NCBI GenBank assembly: GCA_964438735.1
Contig: CAYTLW010000010.1
Coordinates: 48,797 to 112,796, forward strand
Source: CAYTLW01 sp964438735
Lineage (GTDB): Bacteria > Myxococcota_A > UBA9042
Length of the DNA stretch: 64,000 bases
Reading direction: 5' to 3'
Under the pieces are notes generated by a model, which saw nothing but the letters and a program-made list of their open reading frames with translations, was not told where the DNA came from and ran no database searches. Positions within the stretch are counted from its first letter, which is position 1, and every line of letters begins with the position of its first letter. Positions 8,227-17,475 of this stretch are shown one piece after another. A program made the translations under genes and the position numbers.

Positions 8227-9264
8227 GTGTACAGCACCACGGGGCGAACCACCGCAAGCCGAACCGACCCCGGGCGCTCGGGCGACGCACGCCTGCGCGA
8301 ACGCATTGTCGGCCCGATGCTCTTGCTCGCCGGACTCGCCTGTGCGCTGGCTCCCTCTGTTGCAGATGCGGCGCGGCGGGGCGGCGACAAACGGCCGCGG
8401 CTGCTGATCCTACGAGTCGAAAGTACCGCGGTCGCCGACCCCGTACGACGCAAGTTGACGTCGGCTCTGGCAGCGCGGGCCAAACAATATCGTCATTATC
8501 GCGTCGTCACCTCCAGAACCGACCTGGTCGAGGAGATGTTCGAGTTCGAGTGCACCGAAGCGGGCGTCGAGTGCCTGTCCAACATCGGCAAGAAGTACAA
8601 GGCCGCCAAGGTCATCTACAGCGAGATGGTCAAGGACGACGCGGGCAAACTGCAGTGGTCCATGCGCCTGGTGCAGATGAAGGGCACCAACGAGCCGATC
8701 GCGCGCGTGGCCCAGTCGACCGTGCAACCGCTGGCCAAGGCCTCGGCGCCCAAGCAGGCGGTTAAGAATGGCCTGCTGGTGCTGATCGGGCCGGTCGATC
8801 TGCCCCAGAAGCGCACCGCGGTGCCCGGCACGATGCATGTGCAGCTGGTCGGCGGCGGCGTAGCCCTGGTCTACGTCGATGACAAGCTCGCCGGTCGCTC
8901 CTCCGTCAGCGGGTTGAAGGTCAAGCTGGCGCCGGGCACCTATCGCATCCGCGTGGTGCGGGCGGGCTTCAAGGATTGGAATAGCAAGACCACAATCAAG
9001 AGCGGCAAGACCAAGGGCCTGACGGTGGAGTTGGAAACAGCGCCCATCGAAGCTGCAGCCGCGGCGAGGGCATCGACCGCCCCCAAACCGGTGCCGGTGA
9101 CCAGCACATGGTGGTTCTGGACCGCCGTGGCGGCCGGCGCCGTGACAGCGGGTGTGGTGATCTATGCGGTGACACGGCCGGAAGAGACCAAGTTGCTGGG
9201 CAACGCGGCCTTCTCCATGGACAGCGATGACGCCCACTTCGATCCGGTCTTCGCCGGGCAGTGA
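8227..9264 (+). CDS. PEGA-domain envelope protein
   Basis: A 345-aa protein with a secretion signal (core MLLLAGLACALAPSVADA, residues 31-48 from this start) and a surrounding basic stretch. The N-terminal half is an alpha/beta domain beginning RPRLLILRVEST. The PEGA domain follows: VALVYVDDKLAGRSSVSG, LAPGTYRIRVVRAGFKDW, then a beta strand ending LTVELE. A Ser/Pro linker precedes a C-terminal membrane span (WWFWTAVAAGAVTAGVVIYAV). PEGA domains are beta-sandwich surface modules common in deltaproteobacteria. GTG 8227 is preferred from the promoter and GGAG; ATG 8317 at the signal core is the alternative. The frame extends upstream to 7990 but that part overlaps the divergent gene and promoter. 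Confidence 0.75.
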   Translation: MYSTTGRTTASRTDPGRSGDARLRERIVGPMLLLAGLACALAPSVADAARRGGDKRPRLLILRVESTAVADPVRRKLTSALAARAKQYRHYRVVTSRTDLVEEMFEFECTEAGVECLSNIGKKYKAAKVIYSEMVKDDAGKLQWSMRLVQMKGTNEPIARVAQSTVQPLAKASAPKQAVKNGLLVLIGPVDLPQKRTAVPGTMHVQLVGGGVALVYVDDKLAGRSSVSGLKVKLAPGTYRIRVVRAGFKDWNSKTTIKSGKTKGLTVELETAPIEAAAAARASTAPKPVPVTSTWWFWTAVAAGAVTAGVVIYAVTRPEETKLLGNAAFSMDSDDAHFDPVFAGQ

Positions 9265-9286
9265 CAGCGAGGAAGATGTGCGCGCA

Positions 9287-11170
9287 ATGAGTCTCAAGAT
9301 CGGGAGCCTGGCGGCGCTGATGGCGCTGACCCTGGCTGGCTGCACGGCGGCCGAGCCCGATGAGACGGCCAATGACGGTCTCGGCGTGATGGCGTTCTCG
9401 CTGCCCGGCATCTTCCCCGGCGTGAAGTTCATGATGGTGCGCGTCTACCAGGGGCCCATCGTCGACCTGGGTGAGGGCCTCAAGTACGAGCTGCCCTGCA
9501 TTCCCTACACGGGCACCAATACGGCTGGGGAGGAGACGTCCAAGAACGCCTTCACCCTGGATCGCCTGCCCGTGCGCGATGACTACGCCGTGCTGATCGA
9601 CCTGTTCGCGGACGAGGCGTGCACGGAGTTGCGCATTCGGGCGTACCGGTCGGGATTGGCGGTGCAGGATAAGAGCGAGGCCGAGGTGGCCAGGCATCCT
9701 TACTACATCCAGCCCTATATCCTGGATTCGTTCACCGGCATGGCGACGCCGTCGGCCGAACTGCAGCAGAAGGTGGCCAAGAAGGCATGCGCGGTCGATG
9801 CCGACTGCAAGACGCTGCAATGGTGTGATGGCACCGACGATTGCCGAACCCTCACCATGCCCACCGCCACCTGCTCAACGACCAAGACCTGCACCGTGGA
9901 CACCCTCTTCCCGCTCAACGGCGGCGCCCGGCGCGGGCTGCCCACCGTGGTCGGCCTGTCCAGCGGCGAGGTGGCGATCAGCGGAGGTGTATCGGTACAC
10001 GACGGCAAGGGCGGCTGGACAGCGACCAACGAAGCTGTCGAGGTCTTCGACCCGGCCAAGGGCATCTTCGAGCATCCCGCGCGCCAGGTGGACAATCTGG
10101 GCAAGGAAGCGCGCGTATCCTTGGCGTCGTCGCTGCCCCTGGGCGGGCGCACATTTGCCCTGGTCGGCGGCATCGCGAAGCTGCGCCTGTCGCTTGCGGG
10201 CGGCAAGTTGACCACGGATATCTCCGATGACACCTGCGGCGGCGCCGGCGCGGACTGTCCGGCCTCCAAGGCTGTCTGGCGCGTCGATCTGGCCCAGAAC
10301 GGTGCCTCGGGCACCAAGTTGGATGGCTTCCTGGCCCTGCCCGTGGTGGCCCACGTGGCGTCCAAGGAGGGGCCCCGGGTGCTGGTCGCCGGCGGCGCGG
10401 GCCTGCCCTTGCCCAAATCGGGCGACGGCCGCAGCGCCGAGGCCTTCCTCTGTGAGCTGGCCGCCGGAAAGGCCAGTTGCATCTCGTCGAGCAGCTTCAT
10501 GAAGGCTGCGCGGGCCGGAGCGGCCACCGCCTGCATCGAGGCGGGCGCGAGCGCTTGCAAGAAGCTGCTCATCCTCGGTGGCCGAAAGTCGAGCAGCTCG
10601 CCACTGGCAGAGGTCTACGACGCGTCGACAGACACCTTCGCTGAAGTGAACCTCGCCGGCGGGGCCCCGAGCATCGCCCACGGCGGCACGCTGGTGCCCA
10701 ACGGCGACGGCGCGTTGCTCCTGCTGGGCGCGAGCAAGAAGCCCCTCTTCATCGATGCGCCCGCAGCCGGCAACGGCGGGGACCTGCCGGCCATGCGCAT
10801 CGTGATCGAAGCGGGCGATCCGGCAAACCTGACGTTCAGCGAGGTGAAGATGGCCGGCCAGGCCAAGGCGGGCAGCGACCGCCGGGCGCTGGCCACCGGT
10901 GTCGGCCTGGCCGACGGCACAGCGCTGCTCATCGGCGGCCTCAGCGCGGCCAATAAGGTCGTCAAGAGCGCCCTGTGGATCGACGATGCGGGCTCGGTCA
11001 AGGCCGAGATCCCGCTCGACGTGGCGCGTTTCGGCGCCGGCGCGGCGCGCATGGACGTCAAGGGCCCGCTCAACGGCTGCGTCATGCTTGCCGGCGGCTT
11101 GACGATGGGCAGTGAGGGCGGCTTCGAGGCGGTCAATCACGTCGAGGTCTTCTGCCCCAAAGCTCCGTGA
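9287..11170 (+). CDS. kelch-type beta-propeller lipoprotein
   Basis: A 627-aa secreted lipoprotein. The signal is MSLKIGSLAALMALTLAGC, with lipobox LAGC and Cys19 as the lipidation site. An N-terminal beta domain (about 25-180) is followed by a Cys-rich linker (six Cys near 185-225). Repeats then carry the kelch pattern of paired glycines after hydrophobic strands: VVGLSSGEVAISGG, TFALVGGIAKL, KLLILGGRKSSSSPLAEVYD, TALLIGGLSAAN, GCVMLAGGLTMGSEGGF. Such proteins usually bind partners or ligands at the cell surface. ATG 9287 follows the preceding gene by 22 bases, with AGGAAG upstream. The stop overlaps the next start (GTGA, 11167-11170). Confidence 0.8.
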   Translation: MSLKIGSLAALMALTLAGCTAAEPDETANDGLGVMAFSLPGIFPGVKFMMVRVYQGPIVDLGEGLKYELPCIPYTGTNTAGEETSKNAFTLDRLPVRDDYAVLIDLFADEACTELRIRAYRSGLAVQDKSEAEVARHPYYIQPYILDSFTGMATPSAELQQKVAKKACAVDADCKTLQWCDGTDDCRTLTMPTATCSTTKTCTVDTLFPLNGGARRGLPTVVGLSSGEVAISGGVSVHDGKGGWTATNEAVEVFDPAKGIFEHPARQVDNLGKEARVSLASSLPLGGRTFALVGGIAKLRLSLAGGKLTTDISDDTCGGAGADCPASKAVWRVDLAQNGASGTKLDGFLALPVVAHVASKEGPRVLVAGGAGLPLPKSGDGRSAEAFLCELAAGKASCISSSSFMKAARAGAATACIEAGASACKKLLILGGRKSSSSPLAEVYDASTDTFAEVNLAGGAPSIAHGGTLVPNGDGALLLLGASKKPLFIDAPAAGNGGDLPAMRIVIEAGDPANLTFSEVKMAGQAKAGSDRRALATGVGLADGTALLIGGLSAANKVVKSALWIDDAGSVKAEIPLDVARFGAGAARMDVKGPLNGCVMLAGGLTMGSEGGFEAVNHVEVFCPKAP

Positions 11171-13281
11171 GTCCCACCCGGCTCGATTCTTTTCCAGGCT
11201 GGCCCTCCGCCGCCATCACCTTGGCTGGCTTTGTCTGGCTGCTGGCGCCGGGCAGCTCGTGGTACGACGCGGGTGAACTGGCCGCGACGGCAGCCCATCT
11301 GGGCGTGCCGCATCCCACGGGGTTTCCGGTCTTCAACCTGAGCGGGCATCTCTTCACCCTGTTGCCCATCGGCCCGCTGGCCTGGCGGGTACACCTGATG
11401 GGCGCGGTCGCCGCGGTCGCCGCCACCTGGTTGTGGCTGGGCGTGCTGCGGGATGAGGCCCAGAATCCCATCGACAGCGGCCGTGGGCTGGCCTGGCTCA
11501 CGGGCGCTGCGGCCATTGGCCTGCCGTTGCTGGCGCCAGCCTGTCTGCAACATGTTCGGGCGGCCGAGATCTACCCCCTGGCCTGGCTCGCGGTCGCCGC
11601 AGGGCTGGCAGTCTTCGTCCGCGCCCTGCCCGCCTGGCGCCCGGCGGCGTTGCTGGTGCTGGCAGCGCTGGCGGGTTCGATTCACATCGAAGCGGCCATG
11701 ATCATCGGGCTGTTGGCGGTCTTCGCCGTTGCAGAGGTAGCGGTCGCGCCACGCTGGCGCCGCGCCGCCGCGTCACTGCCCATGCTCGTGGTCGCCGGGT
11801 TGCTGGCGCTCGCAGCGGTGGCGTACCTGCCGCTGGCCGCCGGGCGTTTGCCCGCGTTCAGTTGGGGCGATCTGCGCAGTGTCGACGCGCTCTGGGGGCA
11901 CTTGAGCGCCGCGAGCATCCGGGAAGCATATGCCACCCGCATGGGCACGATCGGCCTGGACGGGGCGGCGACGCTCTTCTTGGACCAGCTGCGCGACAAC
12001 GTGGGCCTGCTGGCGCTGCCTGCCCTGTTGGGCGTCGCGCTGAGTTGGCGTCACCATCGTCGCGCCCTGGTCGCCAGCGTGGCCGTCATCTGCATCGACG
12101 CAGCCTACAGCCTGCTGCTCAACCCCATGGGTCTGCGCGATCAGCAGGTTGGATTGCTGACATTCCTGGGGGCTGGCGTGCTGGCCGTCCAGGGTCTGCT
12201 GGGCGTGGTCGCCATGGTCGCAAACAGCGCCCGGGTCAGCCCGCTCGTCGCCTCGCTGCTGGGCACAGCGCTGTTGGTGGGCATCGCCGGCCAGACGCTG
12301 GGTGAGACCTCCCGGCAGGCGCCGAATGTGGACCTGGAAGCCGGCGCGCGAATGGCCGATACCCTGCTGAAGGACGCCCCGCCAGGCTCTCTGCTGATCA
12401 CCTCGGGCGACCACGCTGGCTCGGCTTGCGCCTGGATGCAGGCGGGTGAAGGGGAGCGGCCCGACAGTCCTTGCGTGCCCGGGGTCTTCCTCAGGGACGA
12501 GACCATGCTGCGGCTCCTGGCAGCGCGCACGGGGGAGAGAGGCATGGCCGAGGCTGCCCAGCTGATTGCGGCGGGCGAACAGCGGTCCGAAGTAGTCCTG
12601 TCGGCCTGGATGCGCCCTGCGGTGGCCGCTCGGCCTGTGCGCTGGGAGCTGGGGCTGGCGGCCGAAGAGCGCCACCTGTCCGGTCATCTCCTGCCCGGCT
12701 TCCCGTGGCATACGCTCAGCGACGAGCGTATTTCGCGCCACGACCGGGAGCGGGCCTACAAAAACGTGCTTGAAGGGTTGCTGGCCCAGTGCAACGACGC
12801 ACCGCCGGCCGCATGCCGGCCCGAGTCTCCGCTGGCGAGTTGGCTCGCGCACCACGCGGCGGTGGTGGCCGCGCGCGCCATGGCGAGCGGGCACGTTGCC
12901 TCTGCTGGACCGCTGCTGCGCGCCGCGGTGAGTTGGGCGCCACGACAGCCCAAGATCCTCAACAACCTGGCCGTCTACCTTCTCGGGCGCCGGCAGCCGA
13001 AGACCGCTCTGGCGGCATGTCAGCGAGCCCTGGCGGCCCGGCCCGACTACCTGCGTGCGCATCGCACAGCGGCGCGAGCTGCGTTGTTGGCAGGCCAGGA
13101 CGAGGCCGCGTTGGACCACGCCCGGGCCTGGCTGGCCGGGCAACCGGCGTCAGCGTCTCAGCGCCGGTGGTTGCATGGCCTGGCGGAGTACGCGAGAGCC
13201 CCCGAGACGGCGGCCGACTTGCGGGCACTCTTGCCCTCCCTCGCCGGGGTCAGTGGAGCGGATGCGCCCGCCCAGCGGTGA
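11167..13281 (+). CDS. DUF2723-type polytopic membrane protein with C-terminal TPR
   Basis: A 704-aa membrane protein. The N-terminal segment contains GSSWYDAGELAATAAHLGV and PHPTGFPVFNLSG, the acidic-loop pattern of DUF2723/glycosyltransferase-C-like proteins (GT39/PMT-related) that use lipid-linked sugars. About ten hydrophobic segments run to residue 385. A soluble part (about 390-565) and a short TPR-like stretch (ILNNLAVYLLGRRQPKTALA and following, about 597-670) end the protein. A role in transferring sugars to envelope substrates is plausible but unproven. GTG 11167 overlaps the kelch gene stop, so the two are translationally coupled and may act together. Confidence 0.75.
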   Translation: MSPTRLDSFPGWPSAAITLAGFVWLLAPGSSWYDAGELAATAAHLGVPHPTGFPVFNLSGHLFTLLPIGPLAWRVHLMGAVAAVAATWLWLGVLRDEAQNPIDSGRGLAWLTGAAAIGLPLLAPACLQHVRAAEIYPLAWLAVAAGLAVFVRALPAWRPAALLVLAALAGSIHIEAAMIIGLLAVFAVAEVAVAPRWRRAAASLPMLVVAGLLALAAVAYLPLAAGRLPAFSWGDLRSVDALWGHLSAASIREAYATRMGTIGLDGAATLFLDQLRDNVGLLALPALLGVALSWRHHRRALVASVAVICIDAAYSLLLNPMGLRDQQVGLLTFLGAGVLAVQGLLGVVAMVANSARVSPLVASLLGTALLVGIAGQTLGETSRQAPNVDLEAGARMADTLLKDAPPGSLLITSGDHAGSACAWMQAGEGERPDSPCVPGVFLRDETMLRLLAARTGERGMAEAAQLIAAGEQRSEVVLSAWMRPAVAARPVRWELGLAAEERHLSGHLLPGFPWHTLSDERISRHDRERAYKNVLEGLLAQCNDAPPAACRPESPLASWLAHHAAVVAARAMASGHVASAGPLLRAAVSWAPRQPKILNNLAVYLLGRRQPKTALAACQRALAARPDYLRAHRTAARAALLAGQDEAALDHARAWLAGQPASASQRRWLHGLAEYARAPETAADLRALLPSLAGVSGADAPAQR

Positions 13282-13324
13282 CGGTCCTGCTGCGGGTGGG
13301 TAGACTGTCCGGCAGCGAGGCGGC

Positions 13325-15013
13325 ATGGCGACGATGATCCCCGGCAATGGTCCCCGTGGCGGCGACGCTGCCCGGCCTTCTTGCGCCCGCCTTTACGAGC
13401 GATTGGGTCGGGTATTGAACGATGAGTGGCTGGTCATCCACGAGCCGCGTTGGATCGGCCGGAGCGTGCCTGGAGAGCCCCTGCCCGACGGCCGGGCAGA
13501 CTTCGCCATCGCTCATCCCGATCGCGGCATTCTGCTCCTCGATGTGCACGATGGTGGCTTGACCTGGGACCCTCACAGCGGACGTTGGCGTGGCGGCGTG
13601 GGACTGCGCGATCGCTCCATCGAAGATCCCTTCGTCAGCCTGGAGACCCGCCTCGAGGCCCTGGTCCGCCACATGCGGGCCCACCCATCCGCCGTGCCCT
13701 CGCAACCGGTGACGGGATTCGCCGCCGTGTTGCCAGACGTGATCGCGCCCTCCCGCGGCCTGGCCGCACACGCCCCGGCTGCCCTGGTGGTCGACATGGC
13801 GGCATTGAACGAGCCAGACAAGGCCATCGAAGCGATCTACGACCATTGGCAGCCCCGCCGACCGGCCACGGGGAGCGCCTCGGCGCGGTGGTGGTGGCGG
13901 GTCTTCGAAGACATCTTCGTCGCGCCCAGGCGGCTGCGCGTCACGCTCGGTCATCGAGTGGCTACCGATCGGCGCGACATCCTGTCGCTGGGCGACCGCC
14001 AGGTGCAGATCCTGGACCTGTTGGCGCGTGTGCGACGACAGACCATCTACGGGCCCGCGGGCACCGGCAAGACGGTGCTCGCCATCGCCAAGGCGAGGCT
14101 GCTGGCGGAGCAGGGGATGCGGGTCCTGCTGACCTGCTACAACAAGGCCCTGGGACGACACCTGCAGGCGGCCGTGGCCGACCAGCCCGCCATCACGGCG
14201 CGGCATTTTCACGAGCTCTGCTACGTGCTCGCCGATCTGGAGGCCAAGGGCGTCAAACCGCCGCCATCTCGCAAGGCGCAGCGCCACTTCTATGACGAGG
14301 AGCTTCCCGCTCTGTTGATGGCGGCCGCCGGCGAAATGAGCGATCGTTTCGACGCCATCGTGGTGGACGAGGGGCAGGACTTCCGCCGCTCCTGGTGGCG
14401 TGCGCTGGACTGCCTGGGCGCCGACCCGGAGCGCATGATCCGCTACATCTTCTACGACGACGCCCAGTATCTCGGAAATGGTGTCGCCGAGGTGCCCGGC
14501 GCTGAAGAGGCCCTCGAGCTGCGCACGAACTGGCGCAATACCCGCTCCATCGTGCGTCACCTGGCCACCGCCGAACCGCGGATGCAGGACGTGCCCTGCG
14601 CCGCGCCGGAGGGCGCACCGGTTCGTTTCGAACCGACCACGCCGGACTTCGAACGGGCGCTGCGGCGGGTCCTGATGCACCTGGTTGGCCGGGAAGAGGT
14701 GCGACCGGAGGACATCATCCTGCTGAGCGGTCGTCAGCCGCTGCGCTCGCGGGCCAGTCGCATCACCGAGCCCATCGCCGGCTGCCGCCTGACCACCGAA
14801 GATGAGCCAGGCGCCATCCGAATCCGTTCGGTGCAGAGTTTCAAAGGACTGGAGGCGCCTGTGGTCATCCTGACCGAACTCGGCGAGTACCCGGCCGAAC
14901 GCGCCCGGCAGCTGCACTATGTCGGCGCTTCCCGGGCCATGACCCTGCTGGTGGTGATGGGCAACGCAAGGGTCGAGGCCAGCGCGCAGCGCAAATCCAC
15001 GGGACGGGCATGA
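13325..15013 (+). CDS. NERD-domain UvrD/Rep-like superfamily I helicase
   Basis: A 562-aa protein with a nuclease-related (NERD) N-terminus and a helicase core. NERD features are DGRADFAIAHPDRGILLLDV (55-74). In active NERD domains a Glu-x-Lys usually ends this strand; here it is Asp-Val-His (73-75), so nuclease activity is doubtful. Helicase motifs: Walker A GPAGTGKT (243-250), Walker B IVVDEGQDF (345-353), TNWRNT (motif IV region) and VQSFKGLEAPVVIL plus HYVGASRAM (motifs V-VI). It is shorter than full UvrD, lacking most of the 1B/2B insertions. Such genes appear in defence and repair settings, but neighbours here are not typical. The stop overlaps the next start (ATGA, 15010-15013). Confidence 0.82.
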   Translation: MATMIPGNGPRGGDAARPSCARLYERLGRVLNDEWLVIHEPRWIGRSVPGEPLPDGRADFAIAHPDRGILLLDVHDGGLTWDPHSGRWRGGVGLRDRSIEDPFVSLETRLEALVRHMRAHPSAVPSQPVTGFAAVLPDVIAPSRGLAAHAPAALVVDMAALNEPDKAIEAIYDHWQPRRPATGSASARWWWRVFEDIFVAPRRLRVTLGHRVATDRRDILSLGDRQVQILDLLARVRRQTIYGPAGTGKTVLAIAKARLLAEQGMRVLLTCYNKALGRHLQAAVADQPAITARHFHELCYVLADLEAKGVKPPPSRKAQRHFYDEELPALLMAAAGEMSDRFDAIVVDEGQDFRRSWWRALDCLGADPERMIRYIFYDDAQYLGNGVAEVPGAEEALELRTNWRNTRSIVRHLATAEPRMQDVPCAAPEGAPVRFEPTTPDFERALRRVLMHLVGREEVRPEDIILLSGRQPLRSRASRITEPIAGCRLTTEDEPGAIRIRSVQSFKGLEAPVVILTELGEYPAERARQLHYVGASRAMTLLVVMGNARVEASAQRKSTGRA

Positions 15014-15999
15014 GAATCGTCGTTGCCCTGGTCGCGGCCACGACGTGCACGGCGCTGATGGCCAACTGTGGTCGCAAGTCCACCCCCGCCCCCGATCCTG
15101 CGGCCGCACCGCCCGCAGCGGCGGCCGCCAAAGACGGTGCGCCGCAGCAGGTCACGCCCTTCTGCGTCCTGCAGCTGGCGGTGGAGCAGGCCACGCCGGC
15201 CCCCTTGCAGGTGTCGGGACTGCAGGACGCCTTCGCCGCCGCCCTGCCGGACGCGTTGACGACCATCAAGGCTGTGGTGGCCGCGAGCCGGGACGGTCAA
15301 CGGCCGACCGGGGCAGCCTGTGGGGCAGAGGCCGATCCCCAAGGTCGGGTCGGCGTCCTGGTTCGCTTCGACCACGTCCTCCTGTCGCCCTCATTGAAGC
15401 CTGTACGCCCATCGGAAGCGGCCCGGGCCGATCACCTGCACGTGGCCGTCATGGCCCACGCCGAGCGCCAGGGGGCGGACGGCCGGGCTGAGATCGCCCA
15501 GGCCCACGTTTCAGCTCGGGTGCCCATGCCCGCCAGGCGCGCCAACGACCTGGCCGCCTTTGTGCGCATCCGCCTGCTGCGCGCAGCCTCCATGGCGGTC
15601 ACCGACGCCCTGGGCCAGCTCTGGGTGCGCCGCATGGAGAGCGGCCAGATCGAGGCCCTGCTCGACGATCGAGACCCCTTCAAGCGCGCCGCCGCGGTGC
15701 GCGAAGTGGGGGAGCGAGGCATGGTGGAGGCACGACCGAAGGTGGAGACTGCGGCCCTGTCTTCGCGTCGGGACCTGGCCGTTGTCGCCGCGGCTGCGCT
15801 CGGTCGACTGGGCGATGTGGCCAGCCTGCCCACCCTGGAGAGCTGTCTGGACAGCCCCAGTCCCGAGGTCATGGACGCGGCGATCGTGGCCATCTCCGAG
15901 ATCGCCGACCCAGCCGCTCGCAAAGCGCTCGAGACCGCCGCCAAGGACCACCCGATGGCCTGGATTCGACAGCGGGCAAAGGCCCTGCTAGAACGCTGA
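15010..15999 (+). CDS. HEAT-repeat lipoprotein
   Basis: A 329-aa lipoprotein: signal MRIVVALVAATTCTALMANC with Cys20 in the lipobox LMANC. After a Pro/Ala linker, a domain to about 215 matches nothing familiar. The C-terminal third holds HEAT-like helix pairs (DPFKRAAAVREVGERG, VVAAAALGRLGDVASLP, VMDAAIVAISEIADPAARK), usually protein-binding scaffolds. ATG 15010 overlaps the helicase gene, so the two share a transcript, although one is cytoplasmic and the other exported. Confidence 0.75.
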   Translation: MRIVVALVAATTCTALMANCGRKSTPAPDPAAAPPAAAAAKDGAPQQVTPFCVLQLAVEQATPAPLQVSGLQDAFAAALPDALTTIKAVVAASRDGQRPTGAACGAEADPQGRVGVLVRFDHVLLSPSLKPVRPSEAARADHLHVAVMAHAERQGADGRAEIAQAHVSARVPMPARRANDLAAFVRIRLLRAASMAVTDALGQLWVRRMESGQIEALLDDRDPFKRAAAVREVGERGMVEARPKVETAALSSRRDLAVVAAAALGRLGDVASLPTLESCLDSPSPEVMDAAIVAISEIADPAARKALETAAKDHPMAWIRQRAKALLER

Positions 16000-16053
16000 A
16001 CCGCCAGCCCTCTGCCGTTCACCATCCCATCGGCGGGCGCAAGCGAGTCCAGC

Positions 16054-17475
16054 GTGAACATCCAAACCGGCACCTTTCACCTGATCGGCATAGGCGGCAT
16101 CGGGGTCTCGGCAGTAGCGCGTCTGCTGCACGCCCGCGGCGCCCGCGTACAGGGCAGCGATGTGCGCGAGTCGCAGATCACCCTGGCCCTGCGCGAGCTC
16201 GGCATCTACGTCGTCATCGGCCACGCCGCCAGCAACCTGGGCAATGCCGATGTGGTGGTTCATTCAACCGCCATTCCGGCGACCAATCCGGAGCTGGTCG
16301 CGGCGCGTGAACATGGCGTCCGCGTGGTCCACCGATCGGAGGTCCTCGGCGCGCTGATGGACGATCGCCACAGCGTCGCGGTCATCGGCACCCACGGCAA
16401 GGGGACCGTCAGTGGCGCCATCACCTGGCTGCTGGACGCCGGCGGCCTGGCACCCGGCTACGTGATCGGCGGCCTGCTGGAGAACTACGGCGACAACGCC
16501 CGCGATGGCGATCGCTGGTTGGTCGCCGAGGTCGACGAGTCCGATGGTTCGTTGATCAATACCCGGCCGCGCGTGGCCGTCCTCAACAACCTCGAGCTGG
16601 ATCACCTCAACTACTACCCCGACTGGCCGGCGCTGGAGTCGGCGGTGACCCGCTTCTTCGAGGACAATCAGAACCTGGAAGTGGCCATCTTCAATATCGA
16701 CGACGCCGGCGCGCGCCAGATTCGCGACCGCGTCGGCCACCTGGCGCAGCGGGATCCGCCGGTTCGGTTGCTCACCTTCGGCTTCGAGCAGCCCGGCGCC
16801 GACTATCGCGGCACCAACCTGAAGACGGCGCGAATGCGCGGCTCCTTCGGCGTCGAAGTCAACGACGACAAGGGCCAACCTGTCAGCCTGGGCGAGGTGG
16901 GCATGGGCCTGCCCGGCGCCTACAACGCCGCCAACCTGCTCGGCGCGATCGCCACCGCCCACAGCAGCGGTGTGCCCTTCGAGGCCATCGCCAAGGCGCT
17001 GCCCGACTACAAGGGGTTGGAGAATCGGTTCACGCTGGTCGACGCGGCCGGGATCGAGGTGGTCAAGGACTACATCAGCCATCCCACCGGCATCCGGCGC
17101 GTGCTGCAGGCGGCCAAGGGGCAGGCTGTAGGGCCTGTGGTGGCCGTCTTCAAGCCCTACCGCTTCACCATGATCCACTACCTGCAGGATGACTACAGCC
17201 GCGCCTTTGCCGACGCCGACGCCGTAGTCATCACCGAACTGTACACCGCCGGTGAGGTGCCCATTCCCGGCGTCGATACCGACCTGCTCTGTCGCCGCAT
17301 CGGCGAACGATGTGACGATGTGCGCTACGTGCACGAGATGGACGATATCGCCGACCACCTGCAGGGCCGCTTCGAGGCGCCCGCGACGGTGCTCTTCTTC
17401 GGCGGTGATGACCTGTTCGCGGTCGCCGATGCCTACGTTCGCAGCCGCGACGCTACGCTGCAGGGAGATGGCTGA
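16054..17475 (+). CDS. MurC/Mpl-like Mur ligase with atypical active site
   Basis: A 473-aa ATP-dependent amide ligase of the Mur family. The N-terminal Rossmann part opens FHLIGIGGIGVSAVARLL and VQGSDVRES, as in MurC and Mpl. The P-loop is GTHGKGTVSG; MurC and Mpl normally have GTHGKTTT, while a Gly after the Lys is typical of FolC. The second signature is VKDYISHPTGIRRVL where MurC has DDYGHHPTEI, so a conserved Asp and His are replaced. AEVDESDGSLIN and VLNNLELDHLNYYPD complete the core. It probably joins an amino acid or peptide to a nucleotide-linked muramate or an unknown acid. GTG 16054 starts the protein. Its stop overlaps the MurD-like gene (TGATG), so the two are coupled. Confidence 0.8.
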   Translation: MNIQTGTFHLIGIGGIGVSAVARLLHARGARVQGSDVRESQITLALRELGIYVVIGHAASNLGNADVVVHSTAIPATNPELVAAREHGVRVVHRSEVLGALMDDRHSVAVIGTHGKGTVSGAITWLLDAGGLAPGYVIGGLLENYGDNARDGDRWLVAEVDESDGSLINTRPRVAVLNNLELDHLNYYPDWPALESAVTRFFEDNQNLEVAIFNIDDAGARQIRDRVGHLAQRDPPVRLLTFGFEQPGADYRGTNLKTARMRGSFGVEVNDDKGQPVSLGEVGMGLPGAYNAANLLGAIATAHSSGVPFEAIAKALPDYKGLENRFTLVDAAGIEVVKDYISHPTGIRRVLQAAKGQAVGPVVAVFKPYRFTMIHYLQDDYSRAFADADAVVITELYTAGEVPIPGVDTDLLCRRIGERCDDVRYVHEMDDIADHLQGRFEAPATVLFFGGDDLFAVADAYVRSRDATLQGDG

